NCBI GenBank assembly: GCA_964587885.1
Contig: CAZPME010000018.1
Span: 1 to 38,043, forward strand
Reading direction: 5' to 3'
Source: UBA60 sp964587885
Lineage (GTDB): Archaea > Thermoplasmatota > Poseidoniia > Poseidoniales > Poseidoniaceae
Length of the DNA stretch: 38,043 nucleotides
In this document: one piece after another, positions 24,674 through 32,507 of the stretch
How positions within the stretch are numbered: position 1 is the first letter of the stretch
Layout: each line of letters begins with the position of its first letter
Made by a program: the position numbers and the translations under genes
Notes under the pieces: generated by a model
Told to the model about the DNA's origin: nothing
The model's input: the letters and a program-made list of their open reading frames with translations, nothing else
Database searches by the model: none

Positions 24674-26905
24674 TCACATCGCTTCCATGCCGATATAATC
24701 CCGCTTATCACGCTTGATATTTGAAAGGCCACTAACCAGTAATGTTTCCATCTTGTTGTAGTATTCCTGCATTTCTGGAGTCACAGTCGGACGAACTCGT
24801 TTACAAGCCTCAGTGAAATTTTTCTTGCTGACAGACTTTTTACCTTCGCGCATGGAAATAAGTGCTGCTTCTCGGCAAATAGCCTCGATATCAGCCCCAG
24901 TATAACCGTCGAGATTCTTGAGGATATCATCCATCTTGAACTTGCCCAATGGCATTCCATCGGTGTGTATTTTGGCAATTATTGCACGAGCCCCTGCATC
25001 GGGTGGTGGGACGTGAAGCACACGCTCAAATCGGCCACTGCGCAAAAGAGCTGGGTCAATCATCTCAGGTCGATTGGTAGCGGCGACTACGATGACTCCA
25101 TCCATCGATTCAACTCCATCCATACTTGCAAGCAGTTGATTTACGACACGATTCATTACGTCACTTCCCTCACCGGTCGAGCCCCCACTTCGGACGTGAG
25201 CAATACTCTCAAACTCGTCGAGGAATATGATGGAAGGCGCGGATTGTTTGGCTTTCTTGAATATTTCACGGACCGCCCGCTCACTTTCACCAACCCATTT
25301 ACTGACCATTTCTGGACCCTTTATAGAAATAAAATTGGCTTTGGCTTCGTTAGCAATAGCCTTAGCCAAAAGGGTTTTTCCAGTACCTGGAGCGCCGAAT
25401 AAGACTATTCCACGCGGTGGCTTAACCCCAAAGTGTTTGAATAATTCAGGCTTAGTAAGTGGCCATTCTACCGATTCCTTTAGACGTTCCTTTACCTCTT
25501 CAAGGCCACCGACTTCTTCCCAACTAACTTCGGGAACTTCGACATATATCTCACGCAATGCGCTGGGTTCAATTTCTCTAATGGCGATTTTGAAATCTTC
25601 CATCTTGACTTCCATTTTTTCCAATACCTCTGGCGGAATAGTTTCCTCTTCAAGGTCAATTTCCGGAAGGTAGCGACGAAGCGCTTTCATTGCTGATTCT
25701 CGAACCAAGGCCGAGATATCGGCACCGACAAAACCGTATGAATTATCCAATACCCAGTCGATATCAAAATCTTCAGAAATCGGCATCCCACGAGTATGAA
25801 CATCAATGATTTCTCTTCGTCCATTGCGGTCAGGAACGCCGATTTCGATCTCACGGTCGAAACGACCAGGTCGGCGTAATGCTGGGTCGATTGCATCGCG
25901 ACGATTGGTGGCAGCGATTACGATGACATTGTCACGGCCTTGCATGCCGTCCATTAGAGTTAGCATTTGCGCCACAACGCGACGTTCAACTTCACCAGAG
26001 ACATCCTCTCGCTTAGGGCAAATGGAATCAATTTCATCGATGAATACTATCGCCGGGGCATTTTCGGCTGCTTCATCGAATATCTCACGCAATTGTTTTT
26101 CTGACTCTCCGTAATATTTACTGATGATTTCTGGACCATTGATGGAATGAAAATGCGCATTAGTTTCGGTGGCTACAGCCTTAGCAATCATGGTTTTTCC
26201 AGTTCCAGGAGGGCCATGCAAGAGAACTCCCTTAGGGGGGTCAATTCCCAAACGACGGAATAACTCTGGATGCTTAAGCGGTAATTCAATCATTTCACGA
26301 ACCTTTTGTAATTGTTGACCAATACCACCGATATCCTCGTAGGTTATTCCCGCCGAATCACCGACGTCTTCGGCATCAATGGATTCGTCTTTGATGACAA
26401 TCTCGGTATCGCCAGTAACTCGAACGATACCTTTAGGCGAGGTTTGCAGAATTGCAAACGGCAAGGCTTCGGCAAACAAGGTCATGCCGGGAATGAAAAT
26501 TCGGTCGCCAATTACTACTGGACGATTATTGAGGCCACGGCGGGCAAAGCCCTCAATACCGGGGCCGAACTTGACTTTCTGTTTATTTGCCATCACCGGC
26601 GAAAGCACGAGCTTCTTACACAATTTAGCATCGACCTTGCGAACGGTTACGCGGTCACCAAGGCTAACGCCGGCATTTTTTCGAATAATGCCGTCGATAC
26701 GAATGATGTCCATGCTATTGTCTTCGGGCCGACTACGCCAAAAGGTTGCAGCGGTGGTACGCTTCTCAGATTTGATCTCAACTACGTCACCTGGCTTTAG
26801 TCCCAACTCGTTATCACCGGAGATTCGGGCTCGTCCGTGACCCACGTCACTTGGTATTGCTTTAGTTACTCGTAAAGACAGTGTTTTCTCTTTGTCATCA
26901 GCCAT
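24674..26905 (-). CDS. CDC48/VAT-type AAA+ ATPase
   Basis: A 743-residue double-ring unfoldase. The N-domain (about 1-185) has the double-psi-barrel signature 'RISGDNELGLKPGDVVEI'. D1 has Walker A GPPGTGKT (231-238), Walker B 'IVFIDEID' (E291), sensor 'VIAATNR' and arginine fingers in 'RRPGRFDREIE'. D2 has Walker A GAPGTGKT (504-511), Walker B 'IIFLDEFES' (E564), and 'RSGRFERVL'. It extracts and unfolds proteins for the proteasome or membrane complexes. D2 departs from the usual DEID by reading DEFE. The last residues (YIGMEAM) do not end in an obvious hydrophobic-Tyr-X proteasome-docking motif. ATG 26905 is chosen because AGAGGTGAG precedes it and the N-domain begins there. A divergent 379-base gap lies upstream. 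Confidence 0.96.
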   Translation of the reverse strand: MADDKEKTLSLRVTKAIPSDVGHGRARISGDNELGLKPGDVVEIKSEKRTTAATFWRSRPEDNSMDIIRIDGIIRKNAGVSLGDRVTVRKVDAKLCKKLVLSPVMANKQKVKFGPGIEGFARRGLNNRPVVIGDRIFIPGMTLFAEALPFAILQTSPKGIVRVTGDTEIVIKDESIDAEDVGDSAGITYEDIGGIGQQLQKVREMIELPLKHPELFRRLGIDPPKGVLLHGPPGTGKTMIAKAVATETNAHFHSINGPEIISKYYGESEKQLREIFDEAAENAPAIVFIDEIDSICPKREDVSGEVERRVVAQMLTLMDGMQGRDNVIVIAATNRRDAIDPALRRPGRFDREIEIGVPDRNGRREIIDVHTRGMPISEDFDIDWVLDNSYGFVGADISALVRESAMKALRRYLPEIDLEEETIPPEVLEKMEVKMEDFKIAIREIEPSALREIYVEVPEVSWEEVGGLEEVKERLKESVEWPLTKPELFKHFGVKPPRGIVLFGAPGTGKTLLAKAIANEAKANFISIKGPEMVSKWVGESERAVREIFKKAKQSAPSIIFLDEFESIAHVRSGGSTGEGSDVMNRVVNQLLASMDGVESMDGVIVVAATNRPEMIDPALLRSGRFERVLHVPPPDAGARAIIAKIHTDGMPLGKFKMDDILKNLDGYTGADIEAICREAALISMREGKKSVSKKNFTEACKRVRPTVTPEMQEYYNKMETLLVSGLSNIKRDKRDYIGMEAM

Positions 26906-26946
26906 CGGCTCACCTCTACGAGACCCTCTCAACAATGAACCCCTAA

Positions 26947-27150
26947 GAACCCTTCAATTGTATCACTTGGGAAAACGGGATTGATTATGTCGTCCTTCAA
27001 AGCCGAAGCAGTGTTCAGTTTTCTGAGGCTGCAAGTGCCGCAAAATTGGTGAATTCAGCGGCTATCCAGTTAGGACAGGAAGCGCCGCCGGCGCCGCAAT
27101 TCAGCAAGGCAGCAATTGAGGGATTAACAAAGCGGTTAGAATTGTCTTAG
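26947..27150 (+). pseudogene. Open frame without a normal start (possible remnant)
   Basis: In the 379-base gap between cdc48 and the aldehyde dehydrogenase, this + frame is open for 67 codons and ends in TAG at 27148-27150, but lacks an ATG or GTG near its beginning. The translation looks protein-like ('CITWENGIDYVVLQSR', 'FSEAASAAKLVNSAAIQLGQ', 'FSKAAIEGLTKRLEL'), with an amphipathic Ala-rich C-terminus. The first in-frame TTG (27046) would leave only 34 residues. It may be a 5'-decayed gene, or chance. A GC palindrome (GCGCCGCCGGCGC, 27082-27094) lies within it. The rest of the gap (27151-27284) is AT-rich and probably promoter. Confidence 0.25.
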
Positions 27151-27195
27151 TTGCATTCTTCATATTCCCTGCCAATTTCTCTTCTAATATGAAAG

Positions 27196-27203
27196 TAATA
27201 TAA
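27196..27203 (+). promoter_or_regulatory. Possible TATA box for the aldehyde dehydrogenase operon
   Basis: GTAATATA follows the purine stretch GAAA (BRE-like) inside the most AT-rich part of the intergenic region (27170-27225). It would place transcription start near 27228, about 57 bases before the ATG at 27285. Other AT runs nearby could serve as well. Confidence 0.33.
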
Positions 27204-27284
27204 CCAATTATTCGTTATTTTCAACCCCTCATTAGCCAAGTGAACCGGCGGTGGTTTGATGATTGAAAGGCGAATCGCCCGACC

Positions 27285-28913
27285 ATGACGCACGTATTAG
27301 AATCTGGTCTAGAACTCATGGATAATGAAAACCCCGGCGGATTGCCTAAAGTGAAAGGATACAATATCATCAATGGGCAACTAACCTCTGCGAGCGATGG
27401 TGCGACATTTTCTACCATCAATCCGGCACGTTTGAGCGATTGTTTGGGAGACTTCCCCCTTTCGACCAAGGATGATGTGAACGCCGCGTTAGATGCGGCC
27501 CGTGCGGCATTTACGGGCTGGGCTGCAACCCCTGCCCCAACCCGTGGCCAAATTATTGGAAATATGGGGCGACTGCTGATGGAGCACAAGGATGACATCG
27601 TCGCCCTTGAAACACGTGAAATCGGCAAGACCCTCAAAGAGAGTGCCGGTTCAGTTCAAGAAGCAATCGACACTTGCCTATTCTTCCAAAGTGAGGGGCG
27701 GCGACTGTACGGACAGACCGTGAATAGTGAATTGCCCGATAAGGAATTGTTCACCTATCGACGTCCGCTCGGCGTCTGTGGAATTATCAATGCCTGCAAT
27801 TTCCCTGCTGCGGTGCCATTCTGGAAGATGATTCCGGCGATAATGTGCGGCAACACCTGTGTATGGAAGAGCCCTCAAGATGCGCCACTACTTTCGTTCG
27901 CTTTAGCCCGCATCATGCATCAGGCTGGACTACCCGACGGAGTCATCAATCTCGTCCATGGTAAGGGAAGCGGAGCAGGTCAACACTTGGTCGACGCAGT
28001 AGATGAAGGCAAAGTCAACAAAATCAGTTTCACCGGCTCGACAGCTGTAGGAAAAATGATTGGTGAAGTTTGTGGCCGCAACCTCGTAAGTGCTAGTCTT
28101 GAACTGGGTGGTAAAAATCCGCTTGTGATTATGCCGAGTGCTGATATTGATAACGCAGTTGAGGGTGCTTACTGGGCTGGTTTTGGTACTGCAGGTCAGC
28201 GCTGTACCAGCCTTGGAAATCTAATTCTTCACCAAGATATCTACGACGAGTTCATGGTTAAATTCATGGCGAAGGTAGAAACGACGAAAATCGGAGATTC
28301 GCTCAAGACCGATGGTGTGCTATATGGGCCAATGCTGTCGGAAAAATATGCGGTAGACTTCTTGAAGGGAATTGAGATGTGCGATGCCGATGGCGCGAGT
28401 AAATTGTACGGACTGGGGCGAATCACCGACGATAATGCTCCAGCAGGATTCGTCGGCGAGGCAAGCGAAGGTGTCTACATGTGGCCGCACGTTTACGCCG
28501 ATGTCACCGAGGATATGACTTGCTTCCATGAGGAGATCTTCGGACCAGTAGTTACCATCGTAAAAGCGCGTGACTTTGACCACGCACTGCACTTGGCAAA
28601 TGCAAGCCCTTACGGTTTGTCGAGTGCTATTTACACCAATGACCGACTCGAAGCATTCCGCTACAAGACCGGTATCAAAGCGGGTATGACCAGTATCAAC
28701 AACTCAACATCTGGTGCTGAGGCTCATCTGCCCTTCGGGGGAGTCAAAGGCTCAGGTAATGGTACTCGGGAATCTGGAATTTGGGTTATAGAGGCTTATT
28801 CATATTGGCATGCAGTCAACGATGAATTGAGCGGAAAATTGCAGTTGGCACAGATGGATGTCGATGAAATCGAGATGGTTGAAGCGGAAGTCGATTGGGG
28901 CTCACTGAGTTAG
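27285..28913 (+). CDS. NAD(P)-dependent aldehyde dehydrogenase
   Basis: A 542-residue soluble enzyme oxidising an aldehyde to its acid. Motifs in order: 'NACNFPAAVPFWKMIPAI' with N172, 'VWKSPQDAP' with the cofactor-binding K195, 'FTGSTAVG' (249-256), general base E273 in 'LELGGKNP', nucleophile C307 in 'GTAGQRCTS', and the closing 'EEIFGPVVTIV' and 'LPFGGVKGSGNG'. The chain is slightly longer than the usual 480-510, with extra residues at the N-terminus and an acidic C-terminal tail. The GQRCT context resembles the antiquitin/ALDH7-like group, but the substrate cannot be assigned. It lies upstream of sdhC on the same strand with a 72-base gap to the shorter sdhC start. Confidence 0.92.
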   Translation: MTHVLESGLELMDNENPGGLPKVKGYNIINGQLTSASDGATFSTINPARLSDCLGDFPLSTKDDVNAALDAARAAFTGWAATPAPTRGQIIGNMGRLLMEHKDDIVALETREIGKTLKESAGSVQEAIDTCLFFQSEGRRLYGQTVNSELPDKELFTYRRPLGVCGIINACNFPAAVPFWKMIPAIMCGNTCVWKSPQDAPLLSFALARIMHQAGLPDGVINLVHGKGSGAGQHLVDAVDEGKVNKISFTGSTAVGKMIGEVCGRNLVSASLELGGKNPLVIMPSADIDNAVEGAYWAGFGTAGQRCTSLGNLILHQDIYDEFMVKFMAKVETTKIGDSLKTDGVLYGPMLSEKYAVDFLKGIEMCDADGASKLYGLGRITDDNAPAGFVGEASEGVYMWPHVYADVTEDMTCFHEEIFGPVVTIVKARDFDHALHLANASPYGLSSAIYTNDRLEAFRYKTGIKAGMTSINNSTSGAEAHLPFGGVKGSGNGTRESGIWVIEAYSYWHAVNDELSGKLQLAQMDVDEIEMVEAEVDWGSLS

Positions 28914-28931
28914 TGCTCCGCTCTGCTTGCT

Positions 28932-29870
28932 ATGGGCATATCATCAAATGCTGAGCGCAATAGCGACCCCTTAGGGGTCGAAGCGATGGTAGATGCAAAG
29001 CAATTACCAATGGCACGAGGAATGGGCAAGACCGAGAGAATTGATGCTTGGTGGAAATCACCTCTAGCGATGGCCTGCTATCTTGGGGCAGCCGTATTGT
29101 ATGCAACATGGCGCGGCTTCATGGAAGCCGATTTCTGGGTTTTCAGTGACTTCGGAAACTCCGCCTGCGGGGCGGCGGCCGGTGTCATAACCGAATGTCA
29201 AACCCTAGCAATTGAATCCGAAGGTAGTCACGTCCTTTCTCCACTCTACTCACCACTTATCATACCAAATGCGGATGGACTTGGTTCGGTGGTTCCTGAG
29301 TTCATGTGGTGGATGAGTCCAGCAATGTTCATCCTCATCGTCCCAGCCGGTTTTCGCGGCACTTGCTATTACTACCGCAAAGCCTACTACCGTTCATTCA
29401 TGGCCAACCCAGCCGCTTGTGCTGTCTCGACTCCATTCGGAGATTATAATGGCGAAAGGCGACTCTTCCTATTCCAAAATTTACATCGCTACTTCATGTA
29501 TCTCGCCCTTGCATATCTATTTGTTCTCTCTTACGATGTGTATATGGCAACACAATTCCATGCTGATGACGGAACTCAAAGTTGGGGGGTCTCGGTGGGA
29601 ACTTTGGTCCTACTCCTCAATGTGATTTTATTAGGTGGCTACACCTTGGGATGCCATTCTTTCCGCCATATGATTGGCGGTATCCGTAACCGTTTCAGCA
29701 GTGGTGGCGGACAAATCGCTGAAGCCTGCTGGAAGGGCTGTACCAAGTTGAATAAGAAACACAATATGTGGGCAATCGTCTCACTATTTTGGGTGATGTT
29801 CGCCGACTTCTACGTCTATGCATGCACCGAGGGATGGTGGAATGACGTTGTCCTAATGGGGGGATTGTGA
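28932..29870 (+). CDS. sdhC: Complex II membrane anchor, SdhC-like, of mycobacterial Sdh1 type
   Basis: A 312-residue integral membrane subunit with about five helices (near 44-64, 123-143, 186-206, 221-240 and 278-298). It anchors the SDH flavoprotein and iron-sulfur subunits and passes electrons to quinone. It does not look like the short four-helix cytochrome b anchors. Instead 'GTCYYYRKAYYRSF', 'NPAACAV', 'FQNLHRYFMYL' and 'GCHSFRHMIGG' match, from memory, the anchor of actinobacterial Sdh1. That anchor carries a membrane-embedded Rieske-type [2Fe-2S] cluster. C145, C163, H185 and C241/H242/H246 are candidate ligands. The start could be 28932 or 28986. The stop overlaps the sdhA start by four bases (GTGA). 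Confidence 0.78.
   Translation: MGISSNAERNSDPLGVEAMVDAKQLPMARGMGKTERIDAWWKSPLAMACYLGAAVLYATWRGFMEADFWVFSDFGNSACGAAAGVITECQTLAIESEGSHVLSPLYSPLIIPNADGLGSVVPEFMWWMSPAMFILIVPAGFRGTCYYYRKAYYRSFMANPAACAVSTPFGDYNGERRLFLFQNLHRYFMYLALAYLFVLSYDVYMATQFHADDGTQSWGVSVGTLVLLLNVILLGGYTLGCHSFRHMIGGIRNRFSSGGGQIAEACWKGCTKLNKKHNMWAIVSLFWVMFADFYVYACTEGWWNDVVLMGGL
28964..28980. promoter_or_regulatory. Perfect 7-bp palindrome near the sdhC start
   Basis: CGACCCCTTAGGGGTCG is a perfect 7-bp inverted repeat around TTA. It sits 51 bases after the aldehyde dehydrogenase stop and just before the alternative sdhC start at 28986. If that shorter start is used, the palindrome is a leader hairpin or operator between the two genes. 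If the 28932 start is used, it is coding. Confidence 0.35.
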
Positions 29871-31696
29871 TAAGCGAATATACCAGCCATGAATACGACG
29901 TAATCGTCATCGGCGCTGGTGGTGCTGGATTACGTGCTGCTATTGAAGCAAGTCGTCAAGGCGCAAAAACGGCAATAATTTGCAAGTCGTTACTGGGCAA
30001 AGCCCACACCGTCATGGCCGAAGGTGGCGCTGCCGCAGCATTAGCCAATGCCGATGACCGTGATGGCTGGGAAACCCACTTCAGGGACACGATGAAAGGA
30101 GGTAAGTATCTCAATAATTGGCGTATGGCACAGATACATGCCCAAGAATCACCTGACCGTATTCGTGAATTAGAACAGTGGGGGGCGGTCTTTGACCGAA
30201 CGCCGAAGGGCTTAATCAACCAACGTAATTTCGGTGGACATACCTATCCTCGCCTCGCTCACGTCGGAGATTCCACCGGCTTGGAAATCATCCGCACCCT
30301 ACAAGAAAAGGGCATCCATAGTGGAGTCGACATCTTCATGGAATACACCGTGCGTAACCTGCTTCAAGACACGGACGGCACCTGCACAGGATGTGTGGCC
30401 TATGACCGAGTTGATGGTGCAATGCACGCCTTTAGTGCTAAATCCGTTGTCCTTGCCACCGGCGGCATCACTCGCTGCTGGTCGGTATGTAGTGGTTCAT
30501 GGGAATACACCGGTGATGGTCACGCCCTCGCCCTATGGGCAGGAGCGGAACTCATCGATATGGAGTTCGTACAATTCCATCCGACCGGAATGGTCTGGCC
30601 ACCGAGCGTTCGCGGGATACTGGTGACTGAAGGAGTGCGAGGTGAAGGTGGAGTTCTGAAGAATTCCGAAGGAGTTCGATTCATGTTTGACAATGTTCCT
30701 GATATGTTCAAGGGTGACCATGCCGAGACCGAAGAGGAATCCAATGAATGGGTACGTCAAGTTGTAGCCGGTCAAAAGGCCAGTGTGCGCCGACCACCAG
30801 AACTGCTAACTCGAGACGTGGTTGCCAAGGCTATCAACAAGGAAGTTGCAGAAGGACGGGGCTCAACCCATGGAGGGGCTTACCTCGATATCGCCAGCCA
30901 GCGAAGCGCTGAGGAGATTATCGCCAAATTACCGAGCATGCACCACCAATTCAAGGAATTAGCCGGCGTCGACATTACTGAGGAACCAATGGAAGTTGGC
31001 CCGACTGCTCACTATGTGATGGGTGGAGTGCGAGTCGATTCTGAAACCCAAGAGTCCACTGTTACAGGACTCTATGCTGCCGGTGAAGTCGCCAGCGGTT
31101 TACACGGAGCAAACCGACTCGGTGGCAATAGCCTATCCGATCTAATCGTGTTTGGTAAGCGAGCGGGGGAGTATGCAGCCAAGCGGGCAACTGAAGTTGC
31201 TCAACCTCCACTTGATTCGGTTCAAGTCGAGGCGGCTATCGCCAAGGCACTAGAGCCACTCTCGCGCCAAGAAGGCGAGAATCCAGGTAAGATTTACGAT
31301 GATTTGCGTGATATGATGCAAGCAAAGGTCGGTATTATTCGCAGTAATGATGACCTAGAATCGGCATTGGTCGACCTCAAGGATTACCACGAGCGAGTCA
31401 AGAATGCTTGCTGCGGCCCCACTATGATTTACAATTCAGGCTGGCATCAAGCGCTCGACCTCTACAATATGGTCGATATTTCGACCGCATGTACACTCGC
31501 AGCACTTACTCGTACCGAGAGTCGAGGCGGGCATACCCGAGATGACTACCCTACTCCTGACACGGGCAAGTGGTCGCACACCACCAATGTGATTTGGATG
31601 GAAGACGGAGAAGTGAAAATTAAACAAGAAGAACTTTCCCAACCACCTGAGGAATTAGAAAAGTTACTCGACCGGTCAAAGAAAAAGGAGGCCTGA
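29867..31696 (+). CDS. sdhA: Succinate dehydrogenase/fumarate reductase flavoprotein subunit
   Basis: A 609-residue FAD subunit that oxidises succinate to fumarate (or the reverse). FAD binding is seen at 'VIVIGAGGAGLRAAIEA' (13-29). The covalent-FAD histidine is H47 in 'GKAHTVMAEGGAAAAL'. Dicarboxylate-site features include 'FVQFHPTGM', 'LVTEGVRGEGGVL', 'PTAHYVMGGVRVD' and 'GANRLGGNSLSDLIVFGKRAGEYA'. The start is GTG at 29867, overlapping the sdhC stop by four bases. GGGGGG lies before it. The order anchor-A-B matches actinobacterial Sdh1 operons and not the usual C-D-A-B order of many bacteria. sdhB follows after two bases. Confidence 0.96.
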   Translation: MISEYTSHEYDVIVIGAGGAGLRAAIEASRQGAKTAIICKSLLGKAHTVMAEGGAAAALANADDRDGWETHFRDTMKGGKYLNNWRMAQIHAQESPDRIRELEQWGAVFDRTPKGLINQRNFGGHTYPRLAHVGDSTGLEIIRTLQEKGIHSGVDIFMEYTVRNLLQDTDGTCTGCVAYDRVDGAMHAFSAKSVVLATGGITRCWSVCSGSWEYTGDGHALALWAGAELIDMEFVQFHPTGMVWPPSVRGILVTEGVRGEGGVLKNSEGVRFMFDNVPDMFKGDHAETEEESNEWVRQVVAGQKASVRRPPELLTRDVVAKAINKEVAEGRGSTHGGAYLDIASQRSAEEIIAKLPSMHHQFKELAGVDITEEPMEVGPTAHYVMGGVRVDSETQESTVTGLYAAGEVASGLHGANRLGGNSLSDLIVFGKRAGEYAAKRATEVAQPPLDSVQVEAAIAKALEPLSRQEGENPGKIYDDLRDMMQAKVGIIRSNDDLESALVDLKDYHERVKNACCGPTMIYNSGWHQALDLYNMVDISTACTLAALTRTESRGGHTRDDYPTPDTGKWSHTTNVIWMEDGEVKIKQEELSQPPEELEKLLDRSKKKEA

Positions 31697-31698
31697 AT

Positions 31699-32454
31699 AT
31701 GTCTGATATCAAGATGCGAGTATTTCGCGGCCAAGAAGGTGAAGGTGAGTTGGTCGACTACAAGGTCGAACTCGATGAAGGAATGGTCTTGCTCGACTGC
31801 ATTCATCGCATCCAACACGAGCAAGAAGCCAACCTATCTTCGCGCTGGAATTGCAAAGCAGGCAAGTGCGGATCGTGCAGTGCAGAAATCAATGGTAAGC
31901 CGAGATTGATGTGTATGACACGCATGAATGATATCATTGCCGAGACTCCTGAAGATGAAATCATCACCGTTCGACCGATGCGCGCATTTCCCCACATCAA
32001 GGACCTAGTCACCGATGTATTGTGGAATTACGAAATGGCCGAGGCGGTAGCACCCATCAAAGGACCAGAAGAGCCGGATTGGAAATTTAGTCAGTTCGAG
32101 GCTGAGCGGGCGCAAGAATTCCGTATGTGTATAGAGTGTTTTATTTGCCAAGATACGTGCCATGTCCTGCGTGAATACCGTAAGTTCGACGAATTTGGTG
32201 GACCTCGCACCTTGGTGAGGCTAGCAAATTTTGAGATGCACCCGATGGACCAAGAAGATCGGATTCCAGAGGTTAAGAATGAATTTGGAATTGGTTATTG
32301 TAACATCACCAAATGCTGTACTGACGTCTGTCCTGCCGGAATCAACATTACCGATAATGCAATTATCCCCCTCAAGGAGAGAGTGGTTGACCGCTACTAC
32401 GACCCTATCAAGATGATCTGGCGAAAAATCACTGGAAAGAAGCTCAGAACATAA
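31699..32454 (+). CDS. sdhB: Succinate dehydrogenase/fumarate reductase iron-sulfur subunit
   Basis: A 251-residue electron-transfer subunit with three Fe-S clusters. The [2Fe-2S] site is C52, C57, C60 and C72. The second domain has C144-x2-C147-x2-C150-x3-C154 in 'CIECFICQDTCHVLREY', and C201/C207/C211 with an extra C206 in 'CNITKCCTDVCPAGI'. The stretch 'CIECFICQDTCH' and the ending 'DNAIIPLKERVVDRYYDP' closely resemble the actinobacterial Sdh1 type as I remember it. An ordinary SdhB has CP where this one has CH154. Shine-Dalgarno AAGGAGG overlaps the end of sdhA and the ATG begins two bases after that stop. Confidence 0.95.
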   Translation: MSDIKMRVFRGQEGEGELVDYKVELDEGMVLLDCIHRIQHEQEANLSSRWNCKAGKCGSCSAEINGKPRLMCMTRMNDIIAETPEDEIITVRPMRAFPHIKDLVTDVLWNYEMAEAVAPIKGPEEPDWKFSQFEAERAQEFRMCIECFICQDTCHVLREYRKFDEFGGPRTLVRLANFEMHPMDQEDRIPEVKNEFGIGYCNITKCCTDVCPAGINITDNAIIPLKERVVDRYYDPIKMIWRKITGKKLRT

Positions 32455-32507
32455 ACGAGGGAATGGCCGACCGGCGAATTGATGTTTTGCAATGACTACC
32501 GGGGGCT

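Noticed and set aside
26379..26840. A 153-codon + strand frame and an overlapping 162-codon frame
   Set aside because: Antisense to the N-domain of CDC48; low-complexity translations with no recognisable domain.
27221..27637. A 138-codon - strand frame over the aldehyde dehydrogenase start
   Set aside because: The opposite strand carries clear dehydrogenase sequence; this frame is its shadow.
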